Of a stretch of DNA of 6,691 nt, positions 1-6,326 are shown piece by piece (the stretch's first letter is position 1; each line of letters opens with the position of its first letter). The notes under the pieces were generated by a model. That model was not told the DNA's origin, did not search any database, and saw nothing but the letters and a program-made list of their open reading frames with translations. The translations under genes and the position numbers were made by a program. The stretch is from Sediminibacterium ginsengisoli (GTDB lineage Bacteria; Bacteroidota; Bacteroidia; Chitinophagales; Chitinophagaceae). The DNA lies in the NCBI GenBank assembly GCA_943324415.2, contig CALPLN020000105.1:1-6691 (forward strand). Reading direction: 5' to 3'.

Positions 1-172
1 AAATATAAGTTTTGGATATGTTTTAAAACATTTCTTAAACAACGACCCAGGTAAAGCAATTAGTTTCGCAGGCGTATTTTTAATGATTGCTGCCGTATTG
101 ACATTCTTTATTCAAGCTGATAAATCAGATAATACAGACATTGAAAATGTACCAATGGGTTCGGGACACTAA
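1..172 (+). CDS. C-terminal end of a membrane transporter, probably MFS sugar permease (5' partial)
   Basis: The frame is open from the window's left edge and ends at a TAA at 170-172, giving 56 visible residues. They contain one hydrophobic segment (roughly AISFAGVFLMIAAVLTFFI) followed by a short polar tail ending MGSGH. This is what the last transmembrane helix and cytoplasmic tail of a 12-helix permease look like. The stop lies 20 bases before a fructokinase gene, and an amylosucrase follows, so a sucrose or other disaccharide/sugar permease of the MFS (SLC45-like sucrose/maltose branch) is the natural inference. The visible fragment holds no diagnostic MFS motif. That it encodes the end of a membrane protein is seen directly; the family and substrate come from context and recalled resemblance. 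It is most likely the first or an upstream gene of the sucrose operon. Confidence 0.62.
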   Translation, partial: NISFGYVLKHFLNNDPGKAISFAGVFLMIAAVLTFFIQADKSDNTDIENVPMGSGH

Positions 173-192
173 TTTATTTAATATTATTTATC

Positions 193-1146
193 ATGAAAGT
201 ATTGTGTATAGGTGAGGCGTTGATTGATATGATTTGTACCGACCGCGGTACGAGCTCATCAAAGGGTCAAAATTTTTTAAAAAAAGCAGGTGGCGCGCCA
301 GCGAATGTCGCAGCTGCAATTGCTGCACTCGGAGCCGAGGTAGACATGGCGGCTAAAGTAGGTAAGGATCCATTTGGCCAACACTTAATTGATTTACTCA
401 ACGAAATGGGGGTGTCTACAAAATGGGTTATCCAAGATCCTAGTTCTTTTACCACTTTTGCATTTGTTTCTTTAATGGAAGACGGTGAACGAGATTTTTA
501 TTTCAATAGAGGCGCTGATGGGCAACTATCCATGCAAGATTTAGCAGGATTGGATTTAAGCGACTACGCGATTGTACATTTTGGATCTGCAACCGGATTT
601 TTACCTGGACCATTGCAATCAACTTATATTGATTTACTGAATAAGGCGAAAGCGGCAGGTGCATTAATTAGTTTTGATCCAAATTACAGACACTTATTGT
701 TCCCAAACAATACGGCTGATTTTGTAACACAATCTTGGCATTTTATTCAAGCCTGTGATTTTTTTAAATTAAGTGACGAGGAAGCAATGTTGATCACTGG
801 ACTTGATTCAGTTGCATCTGCAGCGGCTGCTTTACGTGCAAAAACGAATGCCGTATTTGCCATCACCTTAGGTAAGGAAGGTACTTTATTGGCCACCAGT
901 CATGGCACTGAAATCATTAGCAGTATTCCAATAACACCAATTGATGCCACAGGCGCAGGTGATGCTTTTGTAGGTGCCGTATTGTATCAGTTATTAGGTA
1001 CTAAGCCCGCTGAACTTCCTGCATTGCCCATAGACAAATGGAGGGCCATTATTTCCAACGCCAATAAAGCCGGCGCTAGAACATGTGAATACATGGGTGC
1101 TATGGAGGCTTTTAAACATTTAAACAATTCTATTTTCAATTCATAA
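193..1146 (+). CDS. scrK: PfkB-family carbohydrate kinase, probable fructokinase
   Basis: A cytoplasmic sugar kinase of 317 residues, the usual length for the ribokinase/PfkB family; no signal peptide is present. The opening GEALID (7-12) is the substrate-side strand. GGAPANVA (33-40) is PfkB signature 1. FDPNYR (161-166) and KLSDEE (192-197) are typical of bacterial fructokinases. LGKEG (226-230) and DATGAGDAF (251-259) form the ATP/anion-hole region, with Asp257 of the GAGD motif as the expected catalytic base. The likely reaction is ATP-dependent phosphorylation of fructose to fructose 6-phosphate. Amylosucrase, encoded 14 bases downstream, releases fructose from sucrose, which is the main argument for fructose over ribose or 2-keto-3-deoxygluconate. 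The ATG at 193 sits in an AT-rich leader without a Shine-Dalgarno sequence, as is common in Bacteroidota. The symbol is by analogy. The kinase family is certain, the substrate likely. Confidence 0.92.
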   Translation: MKVLCIGEALIDMICTDRGTSSSKGQNFLKKAGGAPANVAAAIAALGAEVDMAAKVGKDPFGQHLIDLLNEMGVSTKWVIQDPSSFTTFAFVSLMEDGERDFYFNRGADGQLSMQDLAGLDLSDYAIVHFGSATGFLPGPLQSTYIDLLNKAKAAGALISFDPNYRHLLFPNNTADFVTQSWHFIQACDFFKLSDEEAMLITGLDSVASAAAALRAKTNAVFAITLGKEGTLLATSHGTEIISSIPITPIDATGAGDAFVGAVLYQLLGTKPAELPALPIDKWRAIISNANKAGARTCEYMGAMEAFKHLNNSIFNS

Positions 1147-1160
1147 ATAGCAAGTGCACT

Positions 1161-3110
1161 GTGAACCTGACCCCATTACACCAATTTGGTACTGACTTAT
1201 TAGCGACCTATAAAATTGATACGAAGAAAAAAGATAAAGATTTTAGCCAAAGATTCTTTAGCCATTTAAATACCATCGAAAATTTATTTGACGAAGTCTA
1301 TGCATGGCATCCAAGAAGAAATGAAGCGTTCGAGGGACTATTGCGTACACTCATTCAACAATACAAAGACCGCTCAGTGTTGTTGCAAAAAAAGGATGCT
1401 AAAAAGGCAAAGATGGGCCACTGGTACCTGAGCAATGAAATTACCGGCATGAGCTTGTATGTAGATAGATTCAGTGATGACCTACAAGGCTTGCAAAAAA
1501 GATTGGATTATTTTAAAGAATTAGGTGTCAACTTTTTACACCTCATGCCTATTTTTGAAAGCCCAGAAGGAGAGAGTGATGGCGGATATGCTGTTTCAGA
1601 TTTCAGAAAAGTAGCCAGTCGTTTTGGAAGTCTACAAGACTTGCAAAACTTAATCGCCGACATGAATGCTGCCGACATGTATTTAATGTTGGACATTGTA
1701 TTGAACCACACTTCTTACCATCATGAATGGGCACAGAAGGCAAAAGCAGGCGATCCTTATTACCAAGATTTCTTTTATTTCTACGACCATCGTGGCATTC
1801 CTGATCAGTTAGACCAAACCATGCCTGAGATATTTCCAGAGTCCTCTCCAGGCAGCTTTTCCTATGTGCCCGAATGTGACAAATGGGTGATGACAGTTTT
1901 CCATCATTACCAGTGGGATTTAAATTATAGTAATCCGGCCGTATTGGTCGCCATGATGGATACCGTTTTATTTTATGCAAATCTAGGCGTTGATATTTTA
2001 CGCATTGATGCTCCAGCTTTTATTTGGAAAGAATTGGGTACAGCCTGTCAAAATTTGCCGAAAGCACATACTTTACTTAGATTGATAAAGCAATGTACTC
2101 AGGTGGCAAGCCCAGGCATGGCTTTGCTTGGAGAAGCGATTGTTGCCCCAAAAGAAATTATCAAATATTTTGGCACAGACAACTATACTGCCAATGAATG
2201 TGATGTCGCTTACAATGCAACTCAAATGGCATTGCAATGGGACGCACTAGCAACAGGCGATACCAGGATTATGTTGACTGCGCAGCATGATGTATTGCAA
2301 AAGCCATATGGTTGTACTTGGATCTCTTATACTAGATGTCATGATGACATTGGCTTAGGCTATGACGATGAAATGATTGCACGTGTTGGTTTTAATCCCT
2401 ATCATCATAGAACCTATTTGAAAAACTATTTCTCTGGAAATCATGATGGTTCGGTTGCTGCTGGCGCTTTGTTCTCTGTGAATCCTAAAACAAACGATGC
2501 AAGAATTAGTGGATCACTCGCGTCATTATGTGGTTTAGAAAAAGCGAAGGCTTGGAACAATGCTGGAGAAATTGAAAATGCATTGAGAAAAATTATTTTA
2601 ATGCAAGCGCATTCCATGTTCATGGGGGGTATTCCAATGTTATATTATGGAGACGAAATGGCGTACACCAATGATTATAGTTACTTAAATGATCCTGGCA
2701 AAAGCTATGACAATCGATGGATGCACCGACCTGTGATCGACTGGAATAAAAATGAACAAAGGCGCCAACAAGGCAGTATGGAGTACCGCATTTTTAATGA
2801 AACTAAACAATTGATTCAACTAAGAAAATCGTTGCCAGTAATCAGTGATCTAAAAAATGTAACCTGGATGACACCACATAATATTCATGTTGCAGGATTC
2901 ATCCGCTCCTTTGAGGAGAAGAAATTATTCTGCTTATTCAACTATAAAGCCACCGATTCTTTTGTGACTTGGTTTACTTTTAAGGAACATGGCATAAGGC
3001 CAGTACAATTAAAAGATCATTGGACTGGCCTTACACATCATGTTGGAAATGATAATGAATATTTTGTATTAGGCGGTTATCAATTCGCCATTTTAGAACT
3101 GATTGATTAG
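1161..3110 (+). CDS. ams: Amylosucrase (GH13 subfamily 4; sucrose glucosyltransferase)
   Basis: A 649-residue enzyme that aligns from memory along its whole length with Neisseria polysaccharea amylosucrase, which makes alpha-1,4-glucan from sucrose and releases fructose. The family's helical N-domain occupies about 1-88. The (beta/alpha)8 barrel follows, with domain B (about 181-258), the amylosucrase-type B' insert (about 396-459) and a C-terminal beta domain (about 552-649). Catalytic residues are Asp283 (ILRID, nucleophile), Glu325 (GEAIV, acid/base) and Asp395 (RCHDD, transition-state stabiliser). His183, Arg281 and His394 are also present, as is the Asp140/Arg519 pair that closes the glucose pocket. 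The position of N. polysaccharea Arg226 is Pro222. There is no signal peptide, so it acts in the cytoplasm. The start is a GTG; the next in-frame ATG (Met85) would delete the N-domain. An 8-bp palindrome (AGTGCACT, 1153-1160) abuts the start. A sucrose hydrolase of the same subfamily is the main alternative. Confidence 0.94.
   Translation: MNLTPLHQFGTDLLATYKIDTKKKDKDFSQRFFSHLNTIENLFDEVYAWHPRRNEAFEGLLRTLIQQYKDRSVLLQKKDAKKAKMGHWYLSNEITGMSLYVDRFSDDLQGLQKRLDYFKELGVNFLHLMPIFESPEGESDGGYAVSDFRKVASRFGSLQDLQNLIADMNAADMYLMLDIVLNHTSYHHEWAQKAKAGDPYYQDFFYFYDHRGIPDQLDQTMPEIFPESSPGSFSYVPECDKWVMTVFHHYQWDLNYSNPAVLVAMMDTVLFYANLGVDILRIDAPAFIWKELGTACQNLPKAHTLLRLIKQCTQVASPGMALLGEAIVAPKEIIKYFGTDNYTANECDVAYNATQMALQWDALATGDTRIMLTAQHDVLQKPYGCTWISYTRCHDDIGLGYDDEMIARVGFNPYHHRTYLKNYFSGNHDGSVAAGALFSVNPKTNDARISGSLASLCGLEKAKAWNNAGEIENALRKIILMQAHSMFMGGIPMLYYGDEMAYTNDYSYLNDPGKSYDNRWMHRPVIDWNKNEQRRQQGSMEYRIFNETKQLIQLRKSLPVISDLKNVTWMTPHNIHVAGFIRSFEEKKLFCLFNYKATDSFVTWFTFKEHGIRPVQLKDHWTGLTHHVGNDNEYFVLGGYQFAILELID
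2995..3033. repeat. 10-bp perfect inverted repeat inside the end of the amylosucrase gene
   Basis: TAAGGCCAGT (2995-3004) and ACTGGCCTTA (3024-3033) are exact reverse complements separated by 19 bases. The structure lies within the amylosucrase reading frame about 75 bases before its stop. It also lies about 75 bases past the stop of the convergent barrel gene, in the expected 3' tail of that gene's mRNA. There is no T-tract on either strand, so it is not a classical intrinsic terminator. It could act as a 3'-end stabilising hairpin or a factor-dependent termination site, or be a chance product of the coding sequence. Confidence 0.5.
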
Positions 3111-4201
3111 AACCTAAAACTCATTCCCAAGTTGATACTATAATCTGCAAATGCAGCATCTCCTCTTGCGAATACACCTGTATCATTGGTTCTTAGAATA
3201 TCTGCATAACTCTGCGGTCTTTCACGTCTTAAAGCCACAGGGGTGTATAAGAAAAAATTGTATTTTTTATACATATAGGTTATCCCTGGCTCAGCTGATA
3301 AGATATTACCTGGTCTTCTAAATCCTGTGCTTTTGCCTATCAGGTCGTAGGTTGGAATACATTCATATCTTAAGCCCAATGAATAAGCCCATGCTTGATG
3401 GCTATAATTTAATCCAGATCTTAGCATGTATTGATCTGCTACACTCATGACATTGGAAGTATACTTTATTGCAGAAGCAGAAGCAGTGCCACCTCTTGTC
3501 GTACTCACTCCGTTGTTGTCTCTAGGATTGAATAAATAAAATGCGTTTGCATAAGCACTCCAATTTGTGTTGATTTGTCTAAATCCGTTCAATTCTACCG
3601 TGACACCAAATCCACCATCGCCAGGCTGAATTGACTGGTCTACATATCCAATTCTTCTTGCGTTTGCTTGATATTGAAATTCGTCCTGTGCTTTATAATT
3701 TCCAGTAGGCAATTTGATACCTAAGCCTGCCATAAGATTTCCTTTCTTATTCGCATCAGGCGCAATCAACCATCTGTAGGCAGAAATACGCATATCACCC
3801 AAGCCTCTCGCCGATGTGGCAAAACGGTATGGACTCGTGTTGCCTAAATGTTCATATTTAGAAGTACGCTCGTAATTTACCAATGGAATGCTAACTCCTA
3901 CCATCCATTTTTCATTGACATTTCTTGTTATGGCAAAGTCCATTGCGCTCGTATAGTTGATCACTTCTGAACCTTCTTCTACCCTAAATTTTTGTTCATC
4001 TGTGCCGTTGAAATGTTTATAAGATTTAAAGTACCTATAATTGATATTTAACGTCCATTTTGAACTGTCCTCCTGATGCATGCCTGCGTGTTCCATGGTA
4101 CATAAGCCGCCCACAGTTCTAATGGCAACGCAACCTTGTGCATTGGATTGATTGATAAAGCCAAGGCATATGAATGCCAATATAAAGATTGATTTTTTCA
4201 T
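3107..4201 (-). CDS. Outer-membrane beta-barrel protein of unknown function, with Cys/Met/His-rich N-terminus
   Basis: A 364-residue exported protein. Residues 1-22 are a standard Sec signal peptide (MKK, hydrophobic core, then NQSNA before QG). The rest alternates polar and hydrophobic residues with many aromatic-ended strands (LNINYRYF, WMVGVSIPLVNY, LMAGLGIKLPTG, YSLGLRYE). It ends NLGMSFRF, a terminal Phe that fits an outer-membrane assembly signal. The segment after cleavage carries Cys24, Cys34, Met36, His38, Met41 and His42, which looks like a possible metal-binding or disulfide-bearing tail. Mid-protein blocks such as VDQSIQPGDGG and GVSTTRGG look like conserved loops. The haloperoxidase-like lipoprotein gene ends 46 bases upstream on the same strand, so the two are probably co-transcribed. 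The stop codon overlaps that of the convergent amylosucrase gene. I do not recognise a specific function; porin-like transport or an enzyme-partner role are both possible. Confidence 0.85.
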   Translation of the reverse strand: MKKSIFILAFICLGFINQSNAQGCVAIRTVGGLCTMEHAGMHQEDSSKWTLNINYRYFKSYKHFNGTDEQKFRVEEGSEVINYTSAMDFAITRNVNEKWMVGVSIPLVNYERTSKYEHLGNTSPYRFATSARGLGDMRISAYRWLIAPDANKKGNLMAGLGIKLPTGNYKAQDEFQYQANARRIGYVDQSIQPGDGGFGVTVELNGFRQINTNWSAYANAFYLFNPRDNNGVSTTRGGTASASAIKYTSNVMSVADQYMLRSGLNYSHQAWAYSLGLRYECIPTYDLIGKSTGFRRPGNILSAEPGITYMYKKYNFFLYTPVALRRERPQSYADILRTNDTGVFARGDAAFADYSINLGMSFRF

Positions 4202-4217
4202 GAGTTTGCTTTTTTGT

Positions 4218-4245
4218 AAAAAACTTCAATATGTGGTTGAACGTT
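4218..4245 (-). terminator. Weak hairpin plus T-run between the lipoprotein and barrel genes (possible attenuator)
   Basis: On the minus strand, AAC-G-TTCAA can pair with TTGAAGTT around a 7-base loop (8 pairs with one bulged G). The descending stem runs into six T residues. It fills the 46-base gap after the haloperoxidase-like stop. The stem is AT-rich and weak, so it would at most reduce read-through into the barrel gene. It may also be fortuitous. Confidence 0.22.
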
Positions 4246-4247
4246 AC

Positions 4248-5573
4248 TTACTTTTTCATTTTTAATTTAGAAACGATGTAGCTTCCTAAAGCCTGTCCTT
4301 TTTGGGTACTTGTGATACAAGAATTGTGAAAATGGATACCGCCGTAAAAACGTGCCCAGTTGTTTTCATCTGCTGCATGTCTGAATGATTTAAAGCTTCT
4401 ATTTTCAATGCCAAACTCCAACTCAGTAGAATCTGTGTAGGCAAAATTGTCACCATACACACTAGTCAAGGCTTCTGCCGCTGCAGATGAAATAGTAGAA
4501 TGTCCGCAGGTATATTCTGGGAAAGCAGGTGTTTGTAAAAGTGGTCTCCAATTTGGATCGATGTATTTATTGATTACGGTTTCTGGACGAACTGTTTTGT
4601 AGGTATATTTTGCATCCCAAGTGTGGATGAATGCATCAAACAAGGCAATCGCCGTTTTCGCATATGCATAGACCGCTGTATTGAAATCCTTTTTTGCTGT
4701 TTTATTAGCGATTCCTACAATACTCATCCAATGACCTGGAGGTGAGAACTTTTTTGTACTAAACATGGCATGTCCTGTTACATTCACTTTGAATGGATTG
4801 TCATCCCAGAAATTGGCAATATGCATTTGCTCCTCCGTTAAACTATCCCCTGCATTTTTCACCATCATAAGATGTTTGTAGTATTCACTATTTTTATCTG
4901 TGATATTAAAGGCTGGTGGAGGTAGTGGTCTAAACTGACTTGCACTATCGATCGCCATTGTTCTTATTTCAGCCCAATGTGGTTCAGCCGCAGATGCATA
5001 CATTGGCGGGGTTGGCACCCAACGACCAGGAGAATCTTTTACGGTATATCTTTCCGCACTTCTTGTTTGCGCATAATTGTCTTTTTTACTCCATGCAATG
5101 ATGCTACTACTTACTTCCTTTGCAAAGGCCTCAGACGCGTCAATCATTTTATTGGGCATGCCATTTCGCTTGACCAATTTTTTTAAACTATCTGTGTAAT
5201 CCTGCATGCTGCCTTCTGGGAAAGTCACTGCTTGACCCACCGTCGCGTAAGCAACTAGTGCAGCATAAGGGAAATCAATGTTTGCCGTGTCTTTTGGCTG
5301 AGGGATTGTTGCCAGTCCCTTTAATTGACCTGCTAAACTTTGGTATTCAGCTGGCGCACCTGCGGCCATCACTTCGTACCCTGCAATTGCAGCATAGGCA
5401 TAGTTTCTCGAAGCAACAATTGGACTGAAATTATTCCCCATCACCACCTGATTTAATTCATGCACCGTATAGGCATACAAATCGGGATTCTGCGTGATCT
5501 TTTTAAAGTCATTGGATTGGTTGCAGGCTACCATTGATATTGCAAATAGCAATATGGCTATTAATTTATTCAT
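4248..5573 (-). CDS. Lipoprotein of the vanadium-dependent haloperoxidase / PAP2 phosphatase superfamily
   Basis: A 441-residue protein taken from the ATG at 5573. This start gives a clean lipoprotein signal peptide: MNK, a hydrophobic core, then SMVAC with Cys17 as the lipidated residue. The frame extends upstream to an ATG at 5624, but that adds 17 residues ahead of the signal peptide and is less likely. The C-terminal half holds the vanadate/phosphate-binding motifs in order. These are Lys322 and Arg329-Pro330 (K-x6-RP), then TCGH at 355-358 with His358 as the expected acid/base. Last comes R-x5-H at Arg408-His414 (ARFYGGIH), where His would bind vanadate or form the phospho-intermediate. 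Cys356 stands where the classical PSGH motif has Ser. The protein should be anchored in the outer or inner membrane facing the periplasm or the cell exterior. Both halogenation and phosphate-ester hydrolysis are possible chemistries; sequence alone does not decide. It is probably co-transcribed with the downstream barrel gene. Confidence 0.88.
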   Translation of the reverse strand: MNKLIAILLFAISMVACNQSNDFKKITQNPDLYAYTVHELNQVVMGNNFSPIVASRNYAYAAIAGYEVMAAGAPAEYQSLAGQLKGLATIPQPKDTANIDFPYAALVAYATVGQAVTFPEGSMQDYTDSLKKLVKRNGMPNKMIDASEAFAKEVSSSIIAWSKKDNYAQTRSAERYTVKDSPGRWVPTPPMYASAAEPHWAEIRTMAIDSASQFRPLPPPAFNITDKNSEYYKHLMMVKNAGDSLTEEQMHIANFWDDNPFKVNVTGHAMFSTKKFSPPGHWMSIVGIANKTAKKDFNTAVYAYAKTAIALFDAFIHTWDAKYTYKTVRPETVINKYIDPNWRPLLQTPAFPEYTCGHSTISSAAAEALTSVYGDNFAYTDSTELEFGIENRSFKSFRHAADENNWARFYGGIHFHNSCITSTQKGQALGSYIVSKLKMKK

Positions 5574-5583
5574 TGAAAACAAT

Positions 5584-5616
5584 TGAAAGTATATAAGGAA
5601 ATAGCACGGTAACAAA
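5584..5616 (-). promoter_or_regulatory. Possible Bacteroidota-type promoter for the haloperoxidase-like gene
   Basis: On the minus strand, TTTG (5616-5613) is followed after 21 bases by TACTTTCA (5591-5584). This partly matches the Bacteroidota -33 TTTG / -7 TAnnTTTG pattern; the last two bases of the -7 element differ. The predicted leader would be very short. A promoter somewhere in this gap is expected because a strong terminator lies just upstream, but this exact placement is weak. Confidence 0.25.
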
Positions 5617-5621
5617 TGACA

Positions 5622-5651
5622 CATGCATGAAAATAGATCAATGCAATTGCA
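5622..5651. repeat. Two short perfect palindromes upstream of the haloperoxidase-like gene
   Basis: CATGCATG (5622-5629) and TGCAATTGCA (5642-5651) are perfect palindromes whose centres lie about 21 bases (two helical turns) apart. They sit between the upstream terminator and the proposed promoter, where an operator would be expected. No regulator gene is seen in the window, and palindromes of this length occur by chance. Confidence 0.3.
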
Positions 5652-5663
5652 CGATACTATTTG

Positions 5664-5725
5664 AAAAAAGAAATCTTAAGCAATTATTTTAGGAGGCGGC
5701 CCTTGAATCGTTAAATAATTGCTTA
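5664..5725 (-). terminator. Strong intrinsic terminator of the 187-residue protein gene
   Basis: On the minus strand, TAAGCAATTATTT (5725-5713) is the exact reverse complement of AAATAATTGCTTA (5689-5677), a 13-bp perfect stem with a 23-base loop. After three spacer bases comes a T-rich tract, TTTCTTTTTT (5673-5664). The hairpin overlaps the last codons and the stop of the gene it terminates: the ascending arm encodes part of SNYL, the loop the TIQGPPP stretch, and the descending arm the final residues and TAA. A 13-bp perfect match this close is very unlikely by chance. It would isolate the upstream gene from the haloperoxidase-barrel pair. Confidence 0.78.
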
Positions 5726-6239
5726 TTAAACGCGCTGCGTAACGATAACCAGTCGTTACATTCGCTGAATTTGCTGGAACTAGATGCCAGCTATTATTTT
5801 GTTCAATGTAATCAAAGCTGATAAATTTGGCCGTAGATTTTCCCAATGGGATAGACTGCTTGTCTGAACCTGCAGTAGAAAGATCCTGCGCTAATTTATA
5901 AAAATCTTCTCTTGCATTTTTAATGTGCAAACGATCTTGGTTGGGTAATACTTTTAATTCTAAGCTATCATTGTAAATTCTTCTTTGAACATACTGATAC
6001 ACAATACCCTTGATTACAATCTCGCCATCCACTCTTTCGAACTGTGGATTATTGGCGTAATAAGGTAAATTAATTGGGGTCTTGATGGTTACTAAATAGG
6101 CCGGATCATAGTCATGCACTTCAATCAGATTGACCAATTGATCAGCTGCTTTTTGATCAAAGAAATTGGAAACCAACCTGTATCCAAATCCGTTAAAAAG
6201 CAAAATGCCCAAGAATAATATAGCGCCTATTTTTTTCAA
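5676..6239 (-). CDS. Conserved-looking membrane-anchored or secreted protein of unknown function
   Basis: A 187-residue protein with a Lys-Lys start and one hydrophobic segment (about residues 4-19). That segment is either an uncleaved N-terminal anchor or a signal peptide without an obvious A-x-A site. The remainder is soluble, with a beta-rich centre (LVTIKTPINLPYY, FERVDGEIVIKGIVYQYVQRRI) and a C-terminal tail ending GPPPKIIA. It should face the periplasm. From memory it resembles small Bacteroidota proteins sharing a LFN-x-x-GY anchor, a TIK-P-x-x-LPY block and a FERVDGE block, which I recall near outer-membrane receptor genes; no biochemical role is known to me. The start is a TTG at 6239-6237: an in-frame TAA lies nine bases upstream of it, and the protein contains no internal Met, so no ATG alternative exists. 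A strong terminator overlaps its 3' end, suggesting a single-gene transcript here. Confidence 0.78.
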   Translation of the reverse strand: MKKIGAILFLGILLFNGFGYRLVSNFFDQKAADQLVNLIEVHDYDPAYLVTIKTPINLPYYANNPQFERVDGEIVIKGIVYQYVQRRIYNDSLELKVLPNQDRLHIKNAREDFYKLAQDLSTAGSDKQSIPLGKSTAKFISFDYIEQNNSWHLVPANSANVTTGYRYAARLISNYLTIQGPPPKIIA

Positions 6240-6326
6240 TGACCTAAATTAAAACTTTTTACCGAAATCCTTCCATTATAAAGGGAAGATTTTTTGTATT
6301 TTCACCCTCTCAAACCATATGATCTT
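6240..6326. promoter_or_regulatory. Divergent intergenic region with a small inverted repeat
   Basis: These 87 bases separate two divergent genes, so both promoters must lie here or inside the neighbouring genes. CTTCC (6270-6274) and GGAAG (6284-6288) form a 5-bp inverted repeat followed on the plus strand by six T residues. It could be a shared operator or a leader hairpin, but could not usefully terminate since no plus-strand gene lies upstream. I found no convincing Bacteroidota -33/-7 pair on either strand. Confidence 0.4.

Noticed and set aside
1603..1980. A 125-codon open frame on the minus strand inside the amylosucrase gene.
   Set aside because: It lies wholly within a clearly identified enzyme gene, resembles no family I know, and has no plausible leader; it is an antisense shadow.
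3468..3490. Short GCAGAA-type tandem repeat in the barrel gene.
   Set aside because: It has fewer than three copies, encodes an Ala/Ser run, and is within normal coding variation.
4977..5186. A 69-codon open frame on the plus strand opposite the haloperoxidase-like gene.
   Set aside because: It lies antisense to a well-supported coding region and has no recognisable domain.
5574..5624. A 17-residue N-terminal extension of the haloperoxidase-like protein from the ATG at 5624.
   Set aside because: It would place extra residues ahead of a textbook lipoprotein signal peptide and overlaps the likely promoter; the ATG at 5573 explains the sequence better.
5691..5698. A Shine-Dalgarno-like AGGAGG on the plus strand.
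   Set aside because: It is the complement of the Pro-Pro-Pro codons of the minus-strand protein, and no plus-strand gene follows.
6275..6280. A perfect TATAAT on the minus strand upstream of the 187-residue protein gene.
   Set aside because: No -35-like element lies at a suitable distance (the nearest, TTGAGA, is 27 bases away), and Bacteroidota primary promoters use a different -7 sequence.
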